From contig KE647155.1 of the NCBI GenBank assembly GCA_000447185.1, positions 1-15,905 of the forward strand: 15,905 nucleotides of DNA. The letters are read 5' to 3'. This DNA comes from Vairimorpha apis BRL 01 (lineage: Eukaryota; Microsporidia; Nosematidae). Shown piece after piece: positions 1-9,044 of the stretch. Made by a program: the position numbers and the translations under genes. The notes under the pieces are model-generated. The model was not told the DNA's origin. It did no database searches and saw only the letters and a list, made by a program, of their open reading frames with translations. Position 1 is the stretch's first letter. Each line of letters begins with the position of its first letter.

Positions 1-96
1 ATAGGCTCTTTATGGTTTGCTTATGTTTCATGGGCGTGTATTTATATGGCACAATATAGACCTAAATATGTCACAAATGAAAAAGAAGAATTATAA
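1..96 (+). CDS. 3' end of a small membrane protein, possibly V-ATPase subunit e
   Basis: The last 31 codons of a gene cut by the window edge are read in frame 1 and end in TAA at 94-96. The fragment has a Trp- and aromatic-rich hydrophobic helix (W, FAYVSW, CIYMAQ) followed by AQYRP and a short charged tail ending NEKEEL. A hydrophobic last helix followed by an AQ/CQ-x-x-P turn is what I remember of the C-terminus of V-ATPase subunit e (yeast Vma9), a small two-helix protein of the membrane Vo sector. That assignment rests on a short stretch and is tentative; any small membrane protein could end this way. Its stop lies about 60 nt from the stop of the convergent RPB6 gene, so the two probably have overlapping 3' ends. 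The base composition is clearly richer in GC than the flanking spacer, which supports real coding. Confidence 0.4.
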   Translation: MGSLWFAYVSWACIYMAQYRPKYVTNEKEEL

Positions 97-155
97 ATAA
101 ATAGAAATTTTAAAATTTAAGTTTTTATTTTTTAAAAAAATATTTAAAAAAAATT

Positions 156-446
156 CTAATATTCAAGTTCATTGATAGGCCAGTCTTCATAGGACCCGTA
201 TGGAAACCTTCTACGAACTATAAATGGTATTTTTCTTTCTTCTAATTCTTTACGTGCTATTTTAAGACTGTCGGTTTCATCCTCGATGTCTACAAAAGGT
301 GGTGCTCCTGAACTTATTTGTGAAGCTCTTATACCAAGAATATGAGCTTTTTCGTATTTTGTCATTCTTGGAATAGTTTTTCTTATTATATCCATCTTTT
401 CATTCATGGGTGTATAAAAATTATGTTCAAGTATAGTTAGTTTCAT
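156..446 (-). CDS. RPB6: RNA polymerase subunit RPB6 (ABC23), shared by Pol I, II and III
   Basis: RPB6 is a small core subunit of all three nuclear RNA polymerases, related to bacterial omega and archaeal RpoK, that helps assemble the clamp and largest subunit. The 96-residue product carries the family signature: [17 protein letters not shown] at about 29-45, GAPPFVD at 47-53, an [19 protein letters not shown] stretch at 57-75, then [12 protein letters not shown] at 78-89. The acidic N-terminal tail of yeast and animal RPB6 is missing, as expected in a reduced genome. The start is uncertain. The outer ATG at 446 has no CCC upstream, whereas the in-frame ATG at 405-407 (residue 14) is directly preceded by CCC at 408-410. 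That would give an 83-residue protein with the conserved domain intact, and I slightly favour it. The gene is convergent with the upstream partial gene and divergent from delta-COP. Confidence 0.95.
   Translation of the reverse strand: MKLTILEHNFYTPMNEKMDIIRKTIPRMTKYEKAHILGIRASQISSGAPPFVDIEDETDSLKIARKELEERKIPFIVRRRFPYGSYEDWPINELEY
408..410 (-). promoter_or_regulatory. CCC start motif inside the RPB6 reading frame
   Basis: CCC directly abuts an in-frame ATG (405-407), the same zero spacing as at 11209-11211. This marks a possible true translation start 13 codons inside the longest RPB6 frame. Confidence 0.4.
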
Positions 447-866
447 ATTATAAATTTAAAATTTTTATAATGACAGTAAATTTTTTTTCAAAACAACAAT
501 TATTTTTTAATTTTTGTTTAAATATAAAAGTTGTTTATTAAAATCATTACTGTAAAAATTTTATATTATTTTTATGAAAAAATTAATTTTTTAAATGATT
601 ATTGTCCATAAATAATTAAATTTTACTTGTTTTATAAAATATCTAAAGATATATATAAAGCGTCCTTTTAATTCAAATAAAAGTCAAGTTATTTTTGTGC
701 ATTTTTAATTTGATAAAAATATTTACAAAATTTTAAGTTTAAAAACTAAAGAAAAAGGTTTTAATTATTTTAAATCTTTCAAACAAAAAAATTTAAGTAT
801 AATAAATGTTATAAAATTTATTGATGAATAATTTTGTTACTTTTATTGTCATTTTTAACCCTAATA
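447..866. other. Divergent intergenic region between RPB6 and delta-COP
   Basis: About 420 nt of almost pure A/T separate two divergently transcribed genes, so it should hold both promoters. I see no tRNA, no coding frame worth naming and no repeat. The only slightly GC-richer patch (around 655-705) forms no recognisable element. The delta-COP reading frame stays open upstream to a TTG at 834, but this is spacer (see delta-COP). Confidence 0.5.
859..861 (+). promoter_or_regulatory. CCC start motif of delta-COP
   Basis: CCC lies 5 nt upstream of the ATG at 867, the usual microsporidian arrangement. It helps fix the start at 867 rather than further upstream. Confidence 0.6.
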
Positions 867-2108
867 ATGATTATAGGAACATTTATAAAAAACACTTTTA
901 ATAACAAAGTTGTGGCTAGATTTCAAGATCCATTGTATGCAGATAAAATAGAATTTTTAATTCAAGATTTTTTAAATACTGTTTTATCAAAAGATGGCGT
1001 ATTATGTAAACAACTATATAAATATATATATAATAATATTAATGATACTTTTTATGTGCTAATTACCACTTTAGATTATTCTGAAATGAAAGCGCGTAAA
1101 TTTATAAATTTTTTAGTTACTAATTCAACTTCCGATCCTATAGATCAGCTTGTTACTATTGATAATATGTTATTTGAAAATTTAGTTATTTATCCTAATT
1201 TATATTTGATTAAAAAAATGGAAAGTCAAGAAGAAAAAATTCATAACTTAATGATGAAGAATAAAGAAAAAGAATTACTTAAAAAACAAAAAGCATTGAA
1301 AAATGAATTTAAAAGTGGTAAGGAAAGTAGATTATTTTTAGATACATCTGTAAAAGTTAGTAACATTCCTAATACTAACGATTTACAACGTAAAGTTTTG
1401 GTGACAGAAAAAAAGAAAAGATTTGAAACCTCCAAATTACCAGTTTTTATTTGTCTTAAAGAAAAAGTTAAATATGAAATTGATATGGAAAATAATATAC
1501 TTAATTCAGAATTAAATGGAGAAATGTCTATAAATATTAAAGATGAAATATATAAAAATATTGAAATATATATAGATGGTGATATACAAAAATGTAAGTT
1601 TAGTCCAAAGCTTGATAAACAATCATCATTAAAAGGTTTAATACGTAGTGATAAAGATTTTTCATTGAATAAAAATATAGCTCTTATGAAATGGAAAAAT
1701 TCAAATGTTAAACAATTACCTATAAGTTTTTCATTTTGGCCATCTGAAGTAAAATTAAATGTTTATCAAATTTGTTTTGAATATTTAGCTGAAGAGGATA
1801 TTGAAAATTTAGTCATACATATCCCAAAAAATAAAATATCTAATTTGGTAATTGAAGGAGTTGTTGAAACTAATGAGCTTGTAGAATGGAATGTAGGATC
1901 AATTTCACAAGGAGATTCAGATACATTGGAATTTACATGTAGGTGTGAAGATGTAAATGATATTTTTCCTATTGATGTATATTTTATATCTAATAGGATT
2001 TATAGCAATATTGATGTATTAAAAGTAATCAATGACTCGGAAACTATTAAAAATTGTGAAATAAAAAAAGTTCTTGAAACTGAAAATTTTAAGATAAAAA
2101 GTCAATAA
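867..2108 (+). CDS. RET2: Coatomer subunit delta (delta-COP)
   Basis: Delta-COP is a subunit of the COPI F-subcomplex, which coats vesicles moving from Golgi to ER. The 413-residue product has the family's two domains. The N-terminal longin-like part (about 1-125) contains FYVLITTLDYSEMKARKF and ends in the ESQEEK helix, followed by a Lys/Glu-rich helix. The C-terminal mu-homology domain begins near residue 195 with LPVFICLKEKVKYEID and contains ALMKWK, FSFWPSEVK, ICFEYLAEEDIENLVIHIP, LVEWNVG, LEFTCR and FPIDVYFISNRIYSNIDV. It is shorter than animal delta-COP (about 510 residues), mainly because the linker between domains is reduced. The start is the ATG at 867: it places MIIGTFIKN where family members begin, and CCC precedes it. 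The frame opens 11 codons earlier only at a TTG. The gene is intact despite many A and T runs. Confidence 0.9.
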   Translation: MIIGTFIKNTFNNKVVARFQDPLYADKIEFLIQDFLNTVLSKDGVLCKQLYKYIYNNINDTFYVLITTLDYSEMKARKFINFLVTNSTSDPIDQLVTIDNMLFENLVIYPNLYLIKKMESQEEKIHNLMMKNKEKELLKKQKALKNEFKSGKESRLFLDTSVKVSNIPNTNDLQRKVLVTEKKKRFETSKLPVFICLKEKVKYEIDMENNILNSELNGEMSINIKDEIYKNIEIYIDGDIQKCKFSPKLDKQSSLKGLIRSDKDFSLNKNIALMKWKNSNVKQLPISFSFWPSEVKLNVYQICFEYLAEEDIENLVIHIPKNKISNLVIEGVVETNELVEWNVGSISQGDSDTLEFTCRCEDVNDIFPIDVYFISNRIYSNIDVLKVINDSETIKNCEIKKVLETENFKIKSQ

Positions 2109-3058
2109 ATAATTTTGATGTATTTTTTATATTTGCTAAGTGTTTGCATAATTTCGTTTTAAATTTTACATTTTTTTATACTTTTAAAACACTAACATAT
2201 TATAGTTTTGATGTTTATGTTTAATCTTATTTAAAGTTATATTTTTAACAAATAGATTGATAAAAAAAATTATAAATTTTTTTATTACTTATTGTTTAGT
2301 TTATAATATCTAAAATTTTATTAGACGATTTTAATTACTGAAATTATTTGATAAAATTTTCAAAAAAACAAAAATAATGTTATAAACAGTAAATATTTAT
2401 AAATGTTAATTATTTACAACAACAAAAATTATTTTAGAATATACTTGTCAAAATATATTTTTTAAGTATGTTATATTATTATAAAAATATATGAAAACAT
2501 TTTTAAATTTGTACAAAAATAGCTAATTAATAATTTTAGTATTAATTTTGATTTAGTTTACATATTATAAATCTCAAATGTCAAATCAATAATTATATAT
2601 ATAATTATAATAAAAAGATTGTTTATGAGTTATTAATAAGTAAACTGTTATGCAATTTTTTTAAAACATATTAAATCTGAAAAAAATATTGTTTTTTTTT
2701 CATTTAAAATTGGTTATATAATTTAAACATTGTTAGTAATTTTTATTGTACAAATTTTTTTTGCTTAATTAGTTTTAGTTTATTTGTTTTTTTTGTTTAC
2801 TATCACGTTTATTGCTTTTTATATTAAATATTTAAAATTTTTTGTGTAAAACCATATATATTAATTTTAATATTCATAATTTAGCATTTTAATTTATAGA
2901 TTCAAATTATAAGTAATATATTAAAATTATTTAGTCATATAAAATAAGTTGATATAAATATTATTAATCATAGAAAAATATTTGAATATTTTATAATATT
3001 ATATAAAAGTTTTTTTTTGCAGATTTTATTTATTATTTGTCAATACAATCATATATTA
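2109..3058. other. AT-only spacer
   Basis: About 950 nt with no coding frame I would defend, no CCC-ATG pair and no RNA gene. It contains a 20-bp perfect AT palindrome (2589-2608) that is unremarkable at this composition. Confidence 0.5.
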
Positions 3059-3073
3059 TATTAAGTAAAACAA
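3059..3073. repeat. Left copy of a 15-bp direct repeat (probable target-site duplication)
   Basis: TATTAAGTAAAACAA is repeated exactly at 3368-3382 and brackets the retroelement fragment. The match ends cleanly on both sides. Confidence 0.65.
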
Positions 3074-3367
3074 GAAAATATTTATTAGGGTATAGTGTTT
3101 TTCAATAATTTATATATTGCCACAAGTAGATATAGGGCGACTTTCGCATTTATGTGATTCCAAATTTTCTAACTCATTAACCTCCTGTTCACCTTCCGTA
3201 ATATACTTGCCTCTTCGGGCTTCCATAGAGAGACTCTCTAGGGTCATCTTAAGCACTCTGGCTTGTACGTATGCCTGTGTTCGACTGTCTATATTTAGCA
3301 CATTCCTATATTGTTTGTGGAAAGTTGTTACTATTCCCTCCCATGTCATAACATATGGTATAATTTT
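3074..3367 (-). mobile_element. 5'-truncated non-LTR retrotransposon fragment: C-terminus of the reverse-transcriptase polyprotein plus a short 3' tail
   Basis: This 294-bp block is much richer in GC than its surroundings. On the minus strand it is open from its left edge to a TAA at 3110-3112. It begins KIIPYVMTWEGIVTTFHKQY, continues through AYVQARVLKMTLESLSMEARRG, and ends in an acidic stretch and CGNI. I recognise this as the tail that follows the restriction-like endonuclease of microsporidian LINE-type elements (R2/R4/Dong-like group). A related, decayed tail occurs at 5302-5490 with IILFVLTWD, LKKTMEIISLDYRRE and final SNI. The reverse transcriptase itself is absent and no internal ATG starts the frame, so this is a 5'-truncated insertion. 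About 36 nt of 3' tail follow the stop. The exact 15-bp flanking repeat and lack of internal stops suggest a fairly recent insertion. Family assignment is from memory of motifs. Confidence 0.7.
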
Positions 3368-3382
3368 TATTAAGTAAAACAA
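3368..3382. repeat. Right copy of the 15-bp direct repeat
   Basis: Identical to 3059-3073. The antisense reading frame runs from the retroelement out through this copy, showing that codons outside 3074-3367 are flanking DNA and not element sequence. Confidence 0.65.
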
Positions 3383-4781
3383 AATATCTTTTTTTAGAAT
3401 TTTATGCGCATTTGTTCAATTTAAAAATTAAATAATAGAATTTAAATAAAATAAATATAAAAATATATAATTGTGAATATTTCAAGTCAATAAAAAATTA
3501 AATTAAAAAAATTAAAGATTATTTAAAATAAAAAAACTATTTAAATTTAATTCTCAAATTCAATGCCATCTACAATTATTTTAAATATTAATATGCATTT
3601 TAATATATGAAGAAAATTTTAGTATTTAATTTAAAATTTATATTTTATTTTGTTTATAAAAGCATGATCAAAAATTGTGACAAGATATTTTTTATCTTTA
3701 AAAATAAAAATATGAATTTACAATGACTAACTATTTTATTAAAAGTTAGTGATTTTATTTAAAAGCTCTTTTTTTAAACCATAAAAATAGATTGACCTAA
3801 ATATAGATGAATTTTTTAACAATTGTATTAATATATAAATAAATCGAAAAAATTATTTCACAATAACCACAAAACATCTAAAACATTAATTTCAATATTT
3901 TCAATATCATATTGATTTTTTGATATGTAAATAAAAATTTACTTGTTTATATTTTTTACTATAATATTTATAGAAATTTAATAAATAAAAAACACAAAAT
4001 CTTATTATATAATATTATATCGTATGTATTATTAAGAATTAAAAATAAATTATAACAATTTTATTACAATTATCATGTATAAATATAATAACATAAACTT
4101 AATATATTTTGTTAAAGTTTTATAATTAAATTAAAAAATCATTATAACATTTCATCAAAATAATATTTTATTAACATATATATATATTCAATTTTTTATT
4201 TTATTTGCCTATTTTATTAAAAACATAAACATTTTATTTGGATTTACATGTGGAATAACCCGTTTTTTTATTAAGAGTCAATAATTATTGTGTTGAAATT
4301 TTTTCTTTTATTAAATATTTATTACTATATTTTCTCTTAATATCATTACTATCAGTTAAACAAAATTTTAATTATAATAAAATTTTTCTAAAAATAAAAA
4401 CAAAAAATTCAATTGTTGTAAAAGATATAATTATACAATGAATCTATTGTATTTAAAAACATTTTAGATTTATTATTTAACATACTTAAATATTAATTTC
4501 AAAACTTTATATTTTAGCACAAAATAAATTTGTATTTTATTTATATGCACAAAAATATTTAAAATTTTTATTTATTATTATACAAGAGTTTAGTAATTTA
4601 CATATATTATTTTTCAATGTATGAACTTCTTTCAATTGTAATTTAAAATATTTTTAATTTACAATTTAAAAAGATATTAGATTTCAAAACAAAAATCGTT
4701 TTAAAATATTTCAACTATTGATCATTGGTTTATTTTTAATTGGTTATATAAAATTATATAAACGCAGTATAATTTTTTTTA
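3383..4781. other. AT-only spacer
   Basis: About 1.4 kb of A/T-rich sequence. I see no reading frame with coding-like composition, no tRNA and no further retroelement pieces. A lone CCC near 4258 has no usable ATG beside it on either strand. Confidence 0.5.
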
Positions 4782-4895
4782 ATGAAAACGTTTTTTATGA
4801 TTATATTATGTTTTTTAATTCAAATTTTTGCACAAAAAAAAGAAGAACAGAAAAAAAATTCGAAAGGTGACGACGATTTTGAAGACTATTTTTAA
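4782..4895 (+). CDS. Possible small secreted peptide (37 aa)
   Basis: A short frame starts at ATG 4782 and ends in TAA 4893-4895. It begins MKTFFMIILCFLIQIFA, a textbook signal peptide with a likely cut after Ala17. The remaining 20 residues are highly charged: AQKKEEQKK, then GDDDFEDYF. The length alone could arise by chance. The support is the signal peptide shape and the codon composition of the tail (GAC GAC GAT, GAA GAC), which is far from the local A/T background. No CCC precedes the ATG. A similar short frame with AQKK, a nearby Gln and a terminal D-x-Tyr lies at 7754-7870. The function is unknown. Confidence 0.35.
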   Translation: MKTFFMIILCFLIQIFAQKKEEQKKNSKGDDDFEDYF

Positions 4896-5254
4896 TAATT
4901 AAAGACATAATAAAATAAACTTTTTTAAATTTTTTTTAAAATATAATAAAAAAAACAAATAATATAATTTTTTAAACTTATTTTTATAAATAAAATGTAA
5001 AAACATATAGTTTTGAAAAGAATAAAAATTTTTAAAGAATAATAAATATTGTAACTAGTAATAATATTATAATTGAAATAAATGGTTATTAATATTTTAA
5101 TGTAAGTTTGATTTAAATATTAATCAATAATACAAAATAATAAATTTAATTTTAAATTTTAGAAGCATAAAAATACAGATTACTAAAATTTTTTTTATTA
5201 ATTTATTTTTGGTTTTTATATAAAAAATAAAAAATTTTATTTTAATTTTTTTAC
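4896..5254. other. AT-only spacer
   Basis: About 360 nt of A/T-rich sequence between the possible peptide gene and the retroelement relic; nothing recognisable. Confidence 0.5.
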
Positions 5255-6000
5255 TTCTTTCACTGTTCTTAGTTTTAAAACCAATTTCTTAAGCTTATCA
5301 GTTAAATGTTGCTGATTCTACTTCCATCTTCTTCAAATTCTCTTCGGTAGTCTAAAGAGATAATTTCCATCGTTTTCTTTAGTGTTTGAGTTAGTCTGTA
5401 GTCGTCCGTAATAGGTGAGAGACCTATTTTCTTTGAGTTCTGTTTATGGTACGAAGTCTTGATTCATCCCATGTTAGAACAAACAGAATTATTTCTGTTC
5501 TGTACTTAGAAATGAACGCAAGCTTATTTACTAACAGATCTTTTTTTTTAATTTTATAACGTGTATAAACTGTTTATATTAGTTAATACTGTCTTTATGA
5601 AGTTATTTGTTTATTTGCACTTTCCAGCACAAAGATATCAGTTTTATTGGAAGTTATTTTCAAGTCCATGTTAATTCTTATATCTACTCTGATTTCATAG
5701 TTTTCATTTGTAATAATTTCTTGTATAGGATGATTCCTAATTTTTTTGAGCTATTCAGATTATATTTTAACATAGTTACAGTGAATGTATCTTACAATCT
5801 CATTATGACACCTCATGTAGTCAAACGAGATCATTCTGTCACACTTAGTTGCCAAGTGGTCACAGTTCTTCTTTTGTCTCGACAATGGAAACATTTGAGT
5901 TCTTATACCATAAATATATTTTTATCTTAGAGTACACAAAGTGTTCCCTCTTCTTTGGCTGTAATATTATTTTGTCTTAATCATAGTGAAGACTCTTTAA
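5255..6000 (-). mobile_element. Decayed non-LTR retrotransposon relic encoding a restriction-like endonuclease domain
   Basis: This GC-richer island reads on the minus strand as the broken C-terminal part of an R2/R4/Dong-type LINE polyprotein. In order: a damaged zinc knuckle (EEGTLCVL near 5945, then CDHLATKCDRM from 5864); FDYMRCHNEIVRYIHC, where family members have an RHN motif and this copy reads CHN; RNHPIQEII; then the nuclease core DIRINMDLKITSNKTDI (about 5682-5634), in which the expected K/R-P-D triad is K-T-D. The tail contains IILFVLTWD, a frame change near 5424, then LKKTMEIISLDYRRE and a final stop at 5302-5304. Two in-frame stops near 5765 and 5753, more near 5600, and at least one frameshift show it is dead. 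The 5' reverse-transcriptase portion is missing. The tail is homologous to the fragment at 3074-3367 but clearly diverged, so the two are separate insertions. The outer boundaries are approximate; I found no target-site duplication. Confidence 0.75.
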
Positions 6001-7753
6001 TTTGAATTAAAAATTTTTATATATTTTTAATTTTTTCGATTTGAAAGTTGAAATTCGTTGCTTAATGTAGCTGTAAATCAATTTAACGTTTTATACTTTT
6101 TTTATGTATTTTTGTTATAACATGTAAAATTATCTGTTAAATTTTCAATGTAAAACATAAAAATTTAATTAAAAAAGTTTTATTTTATTATGAATCAAAA
6201 GTGTTTATATTTATTATTTAGTTTATAAATATTATGCAATGTTAAATAATTTTTTTAAATTGCACATTTATATACTGAAAATACTTTTAATAATACTATA
6301 AAATAAAAAAAATTTGGTGAATTTTAACACAATGTTTCGTTTTCAAAAAAAATTTTTTTTTAAAATTTTAATCTCATTTAATTTATTGGATCACATGATG
6401 TATCAAACAATTATTTTTTATACAATAACTAAAAAAAACTTTATTGAATGTTTACTAGAAATTATTATATAAAATATTCGAATTTATTATCAAAAATAGT
6501 AATTTATATGTAACTTTCTAATTTTAACTTGCAGTTTTATGATTTATATATATCATTTATATATAGGCAAATATATTATGTATTATTTATTAAATTAATT
6601 TTTTCTTTATTTGACAAAAAAAACTGTTTATAAATTTGACTTAAATTTAATTTGATAATCTAACTTAATGACTTTTAAATAACATTTTATAGAAAAAAAG
6701 TAATTCAGTTCAAAATATGTCATGTTATAATCTTTTAAACTGGTTTTGATAACATATCTAAATATTATTGAATAAAAAAAATAAGTTATATGACAGAAAT
6801 ATTGAAAAAAAAATTAAAAATTTTGAATTTTTCTTATCAAATATATAATAAAAAAACATTTATTAAAAAAGATATAAATTTAAAACATACAATATAAAAA
6901 TTTAGGCAAAAATATTTAGTTTTTTGTACAAAATATAAGAAAAAAATTTAAATTTTTATTTTCATTTAAAACTTAGATATTATTTTCATGAAAAATTATA
7001 TTTTTACCAATAATAAAGTTATAAATTTATATTTTAAAATTTACAAAAAAAACATTTACATTTTTTATTCTATAGTGAAATTTGTTTTTTTAAAAAATTA
7101 ATTAACTAATCTTTAAATCTTGAAAAAAAGATTTGATATAACTTTTTATTGATTTGAAATTATTTTTATATTTATTACAATATAATCATTATAAATAAAC
7201 TAAAAACTAAAGTTTAATCTGTCATTATTTTATACTTTAAAACCTATTAAAATTATTAAATTTTAAAACAATTTTTAATAATTCGTTTGACTTTTGAATA
7301 ATTTTTCGTAAAAAAGTCATATTCTAAAATTATTTATATTTTAAATTCATAATCTAAATGAATTTTTTTAAAAATTAATTTTATCAATAAAAATAAATCT
7401 AATAATTCTTATATTAAATATAACATATAATACTAAAAAATTTATGGATAAAACATTTAATTTTTTATAATAAAAATAATTTTTACACGTCTTTGCTTAT
7501 AAAATATATGCTAGTTTAAAAAATTAAAAAAAAATCTAAAAATTAATTTTTATAGTAGAAAATTTCAAATATTTTTGTAAAATTAATCAATATGTTTTTT
7601 ATTAAGTTTACGTGTAAAATTTGAATTATAATGATATAGAATTGGATGTCAAAAAAATGTTGTTTTAGAACGTATAAAAAAATTGTTATATTATAAATCA
7701 ATGATGTTTGATTTGTAAATACCATTTTAAAAAATATTTTATAAAGTTTTTAC
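6001..7753. other. Long AT-only spacer
   Basis: About 1.75 kb with no recognisable gene, RNA or repeat. A 60-codon minus-strand open stretch at 7543-7725 opens with a proper ATG but has only Ile/Asn/Phe/Tyr/Lys-type composition and no CCC, so I treat it as chance. Confidence 0.5.
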
Positions 7754-7870
7754 ATGAAATTTTATAGTCATACAATAGTTTATTTATTTTGCAAAAATTT
7801 TAGCACTCAAATTACTGCACAGAAAAAAGTTCATCAGCCACATGATTTGAAATACGCAGATAAATATTAA
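7754..7870 (+). CDS. Possible small peptide (38 aa), similar in layout to 4782-4895
   Basis: The frame runs from ATG 7754 to TAA 7868-7870. The first half (MKFYSHTIVYLFCKNF) is only weakly hydrophobic and would be a poor signal peptide. The second half, ITAQKKVHQPHDLKYADKY, has base composition unlike the surrounding spacer. It shares with the 37-aa frame at 4782 the order: N-terminal hydrophobic part, AQKK, Gln three residues later, charged tail and final D-x-aromatic. It lies about 70 nt from the 3' end of the convergent RPS15 gene. It may be a diverged or damaged copy of the same peptide type, or chance. No function can be assigned. Confidence 0.25.
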   Translation: MKFYSHTIVYLFCKNFSTQITAQKKVHQPHDLKYADKY

Positions 7871-7942
7871 TAAATTATTTTTTTAAAATCAAATTTTTTG
7901 TTTTTTTTATATATTAAATTTACAAAAAGTTTAAATAAAAAT

Positions 7943-8376
7943 TTATTTCAATGGTACGAACTTACTTCCAGCATAATCGCTAATACCTGGTTTACCATGT
8001 TTAGGATGTTCTCTTGTAACTGTAAAATCTGATAAAAGACACCCAAGCATTTCTGGTTTTATTTCAAGAGGTAAATATCCATTACCTGTATGTACTCCAA
8101 CTATGCTTCCAACCATACATGGCCATATAATTGCAGATCTAGCATGTGTCTTTACTATCTCTGGTTTTTCATGAGCATTAGAAACAGCTTCTTTACTAGC
8201 AATACATTCCTTGATTAAATTAACTTCTTTGCTGCTTAATCCTCTCTTGACTCGTCTTCTAAGTCTTGAAGGAAGAAGTTCCGCAAATTGACTAAATTTC
8301 ATATCTTTTATTATTTCAAAGTCAACACCTCTATAAGAATATTTTCTAAAAGATTTTTTTTATTTTGAGTGTCCAT
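7943..8376 (-). CDS. RPS15: 40S ribosomal protein S15 (uS19), with an apparent -1 frame break near the N-terminus
   Basis: uS19 sits in the head of the small ribosomal subunit near the A site. The long frame (8302-7943, 119 codons) contains [50 protein letters not shown] and a final SKFVPLK, all hallmark segments. It lacks the N-terminal [12 protein letters not shown] segment that eukaryotic uS19 needs. That segment is encoded immediately upstream (8350-8303) in the same frame, but a TAA blocks it from any ATG in that frame. The ATG at 8374-8376, preceded by CCC at 8382-8384, opens MDTQNKK, which fits a uS19 N-terminus but is in another frame. The two join if the run of eight A (plus-strand T 8354-8361) has one more base or is read with a -1 slip. 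The joined product is 144 residues, essentially the human length (145). I therefore annotate one gene from 8376. Confidence 0.93.
8354..8361 (-). other. Homopolymer frame break in RPS15 (A8 on the coding strand)
   Basis: Codons before the break read AAT AAA AAA AAT CTT TTA. Continuing the protein requires TCT TTT AGA, i.e. a one-base rereading. The slippery heptamer A AAA AAT is in the correct phase. Confidence 0.8.
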
Positions 8377-8381
8377 ATAAA

Positions 8382-8384
8382 GGG
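8382..8384 (-). promoter_or_regulatory. CCC start motif of RPS15
   Basis: CCC, five nucleotides (TTTAT), then ATG at 8376. This independently supports the upstream start and therefore the reality of the frame break. Confidence 0.65.
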
Positions 8385-9044
8385 TATGAAAAAAATAAAT
8401 TTTTAGAAACTATTATAATATCTTATAATTTTATCTAAAGATAATCTATTTTGTAATATACATTTTGATTATAGTTTGTAATTTAATAAATTAGAAAAAG
8501 TTTTCAACATGTGATATTATTAAAGATTTTTTTAACGATATAGATGATAGATAATTAAAAGTAATAATATTAAACTATTTAAATATGGTTAAATTAATAA
8601 TTAATAAAGTTATAAAATATGAACAACAAATACAGTTATTCTTTATTGTTAAAAACATTATTAATGATATTTGCATAAAATTTAAAAATTAATAGAATTT
8701 AAATTAATCTTATTAACCTTAAACAATAATTAATTTCAACTTTTTAAATGATATATAAATTTTTAATAAACTATAAATTTTATATAAAAAAGGTAATCTT
8801 AATCTATACTATAATAATATATATCATAAAAATTTTTATAAATAATCATTTATTATAATTCATTAATAATAATAAAATTAAAAAGGATTAAATTTAAAAA
8901 ATATATGATTAATTAAATTAATACAAATGTTATTACAATTAAAACTATTATTTTTAAAAATTATAAAATTTAAATTTTTTTAGTCTTCTTATTTTTATGT
9001 TAAATTTTTAAAATAAAATATTAATGAAATCAAATTTAAAAAAA
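8385..9044. other. AT-only spacer
   Basis: About 660 nt between two minus-strand genes, holding the RPS15 promoter and the CBP80 3' end. No coding frame, RNA gene or repeat is visible. Confidence 0.5.

Noticed and set aside
2589..2608. 20-bp perfect palindrome of A and T
   Set aside because: At this base composition about one such palindrome is expected by chance in a window of this size, and it has no context.
3117..3377. Plus-strand open frame of 86 codons
   Set aside because: It is antisense to the retroelement fragment, whose minus-strand translation has the recognisable motifs.
5607..5930. Plus-strand open frame of 107 codons
   Set aside because: It lies antisense over the LINE relic; the minus strand carries the zinc-knuckle and endonuclease motifs, so the plus frame is incidental.
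8994..9044. Possible continuation of CBP80 past its stop in another frame (LLNNFFKF-like)
   Set aside because: It would need a shift of the opposite sign, and the 17 added codons show no convincing family motif.
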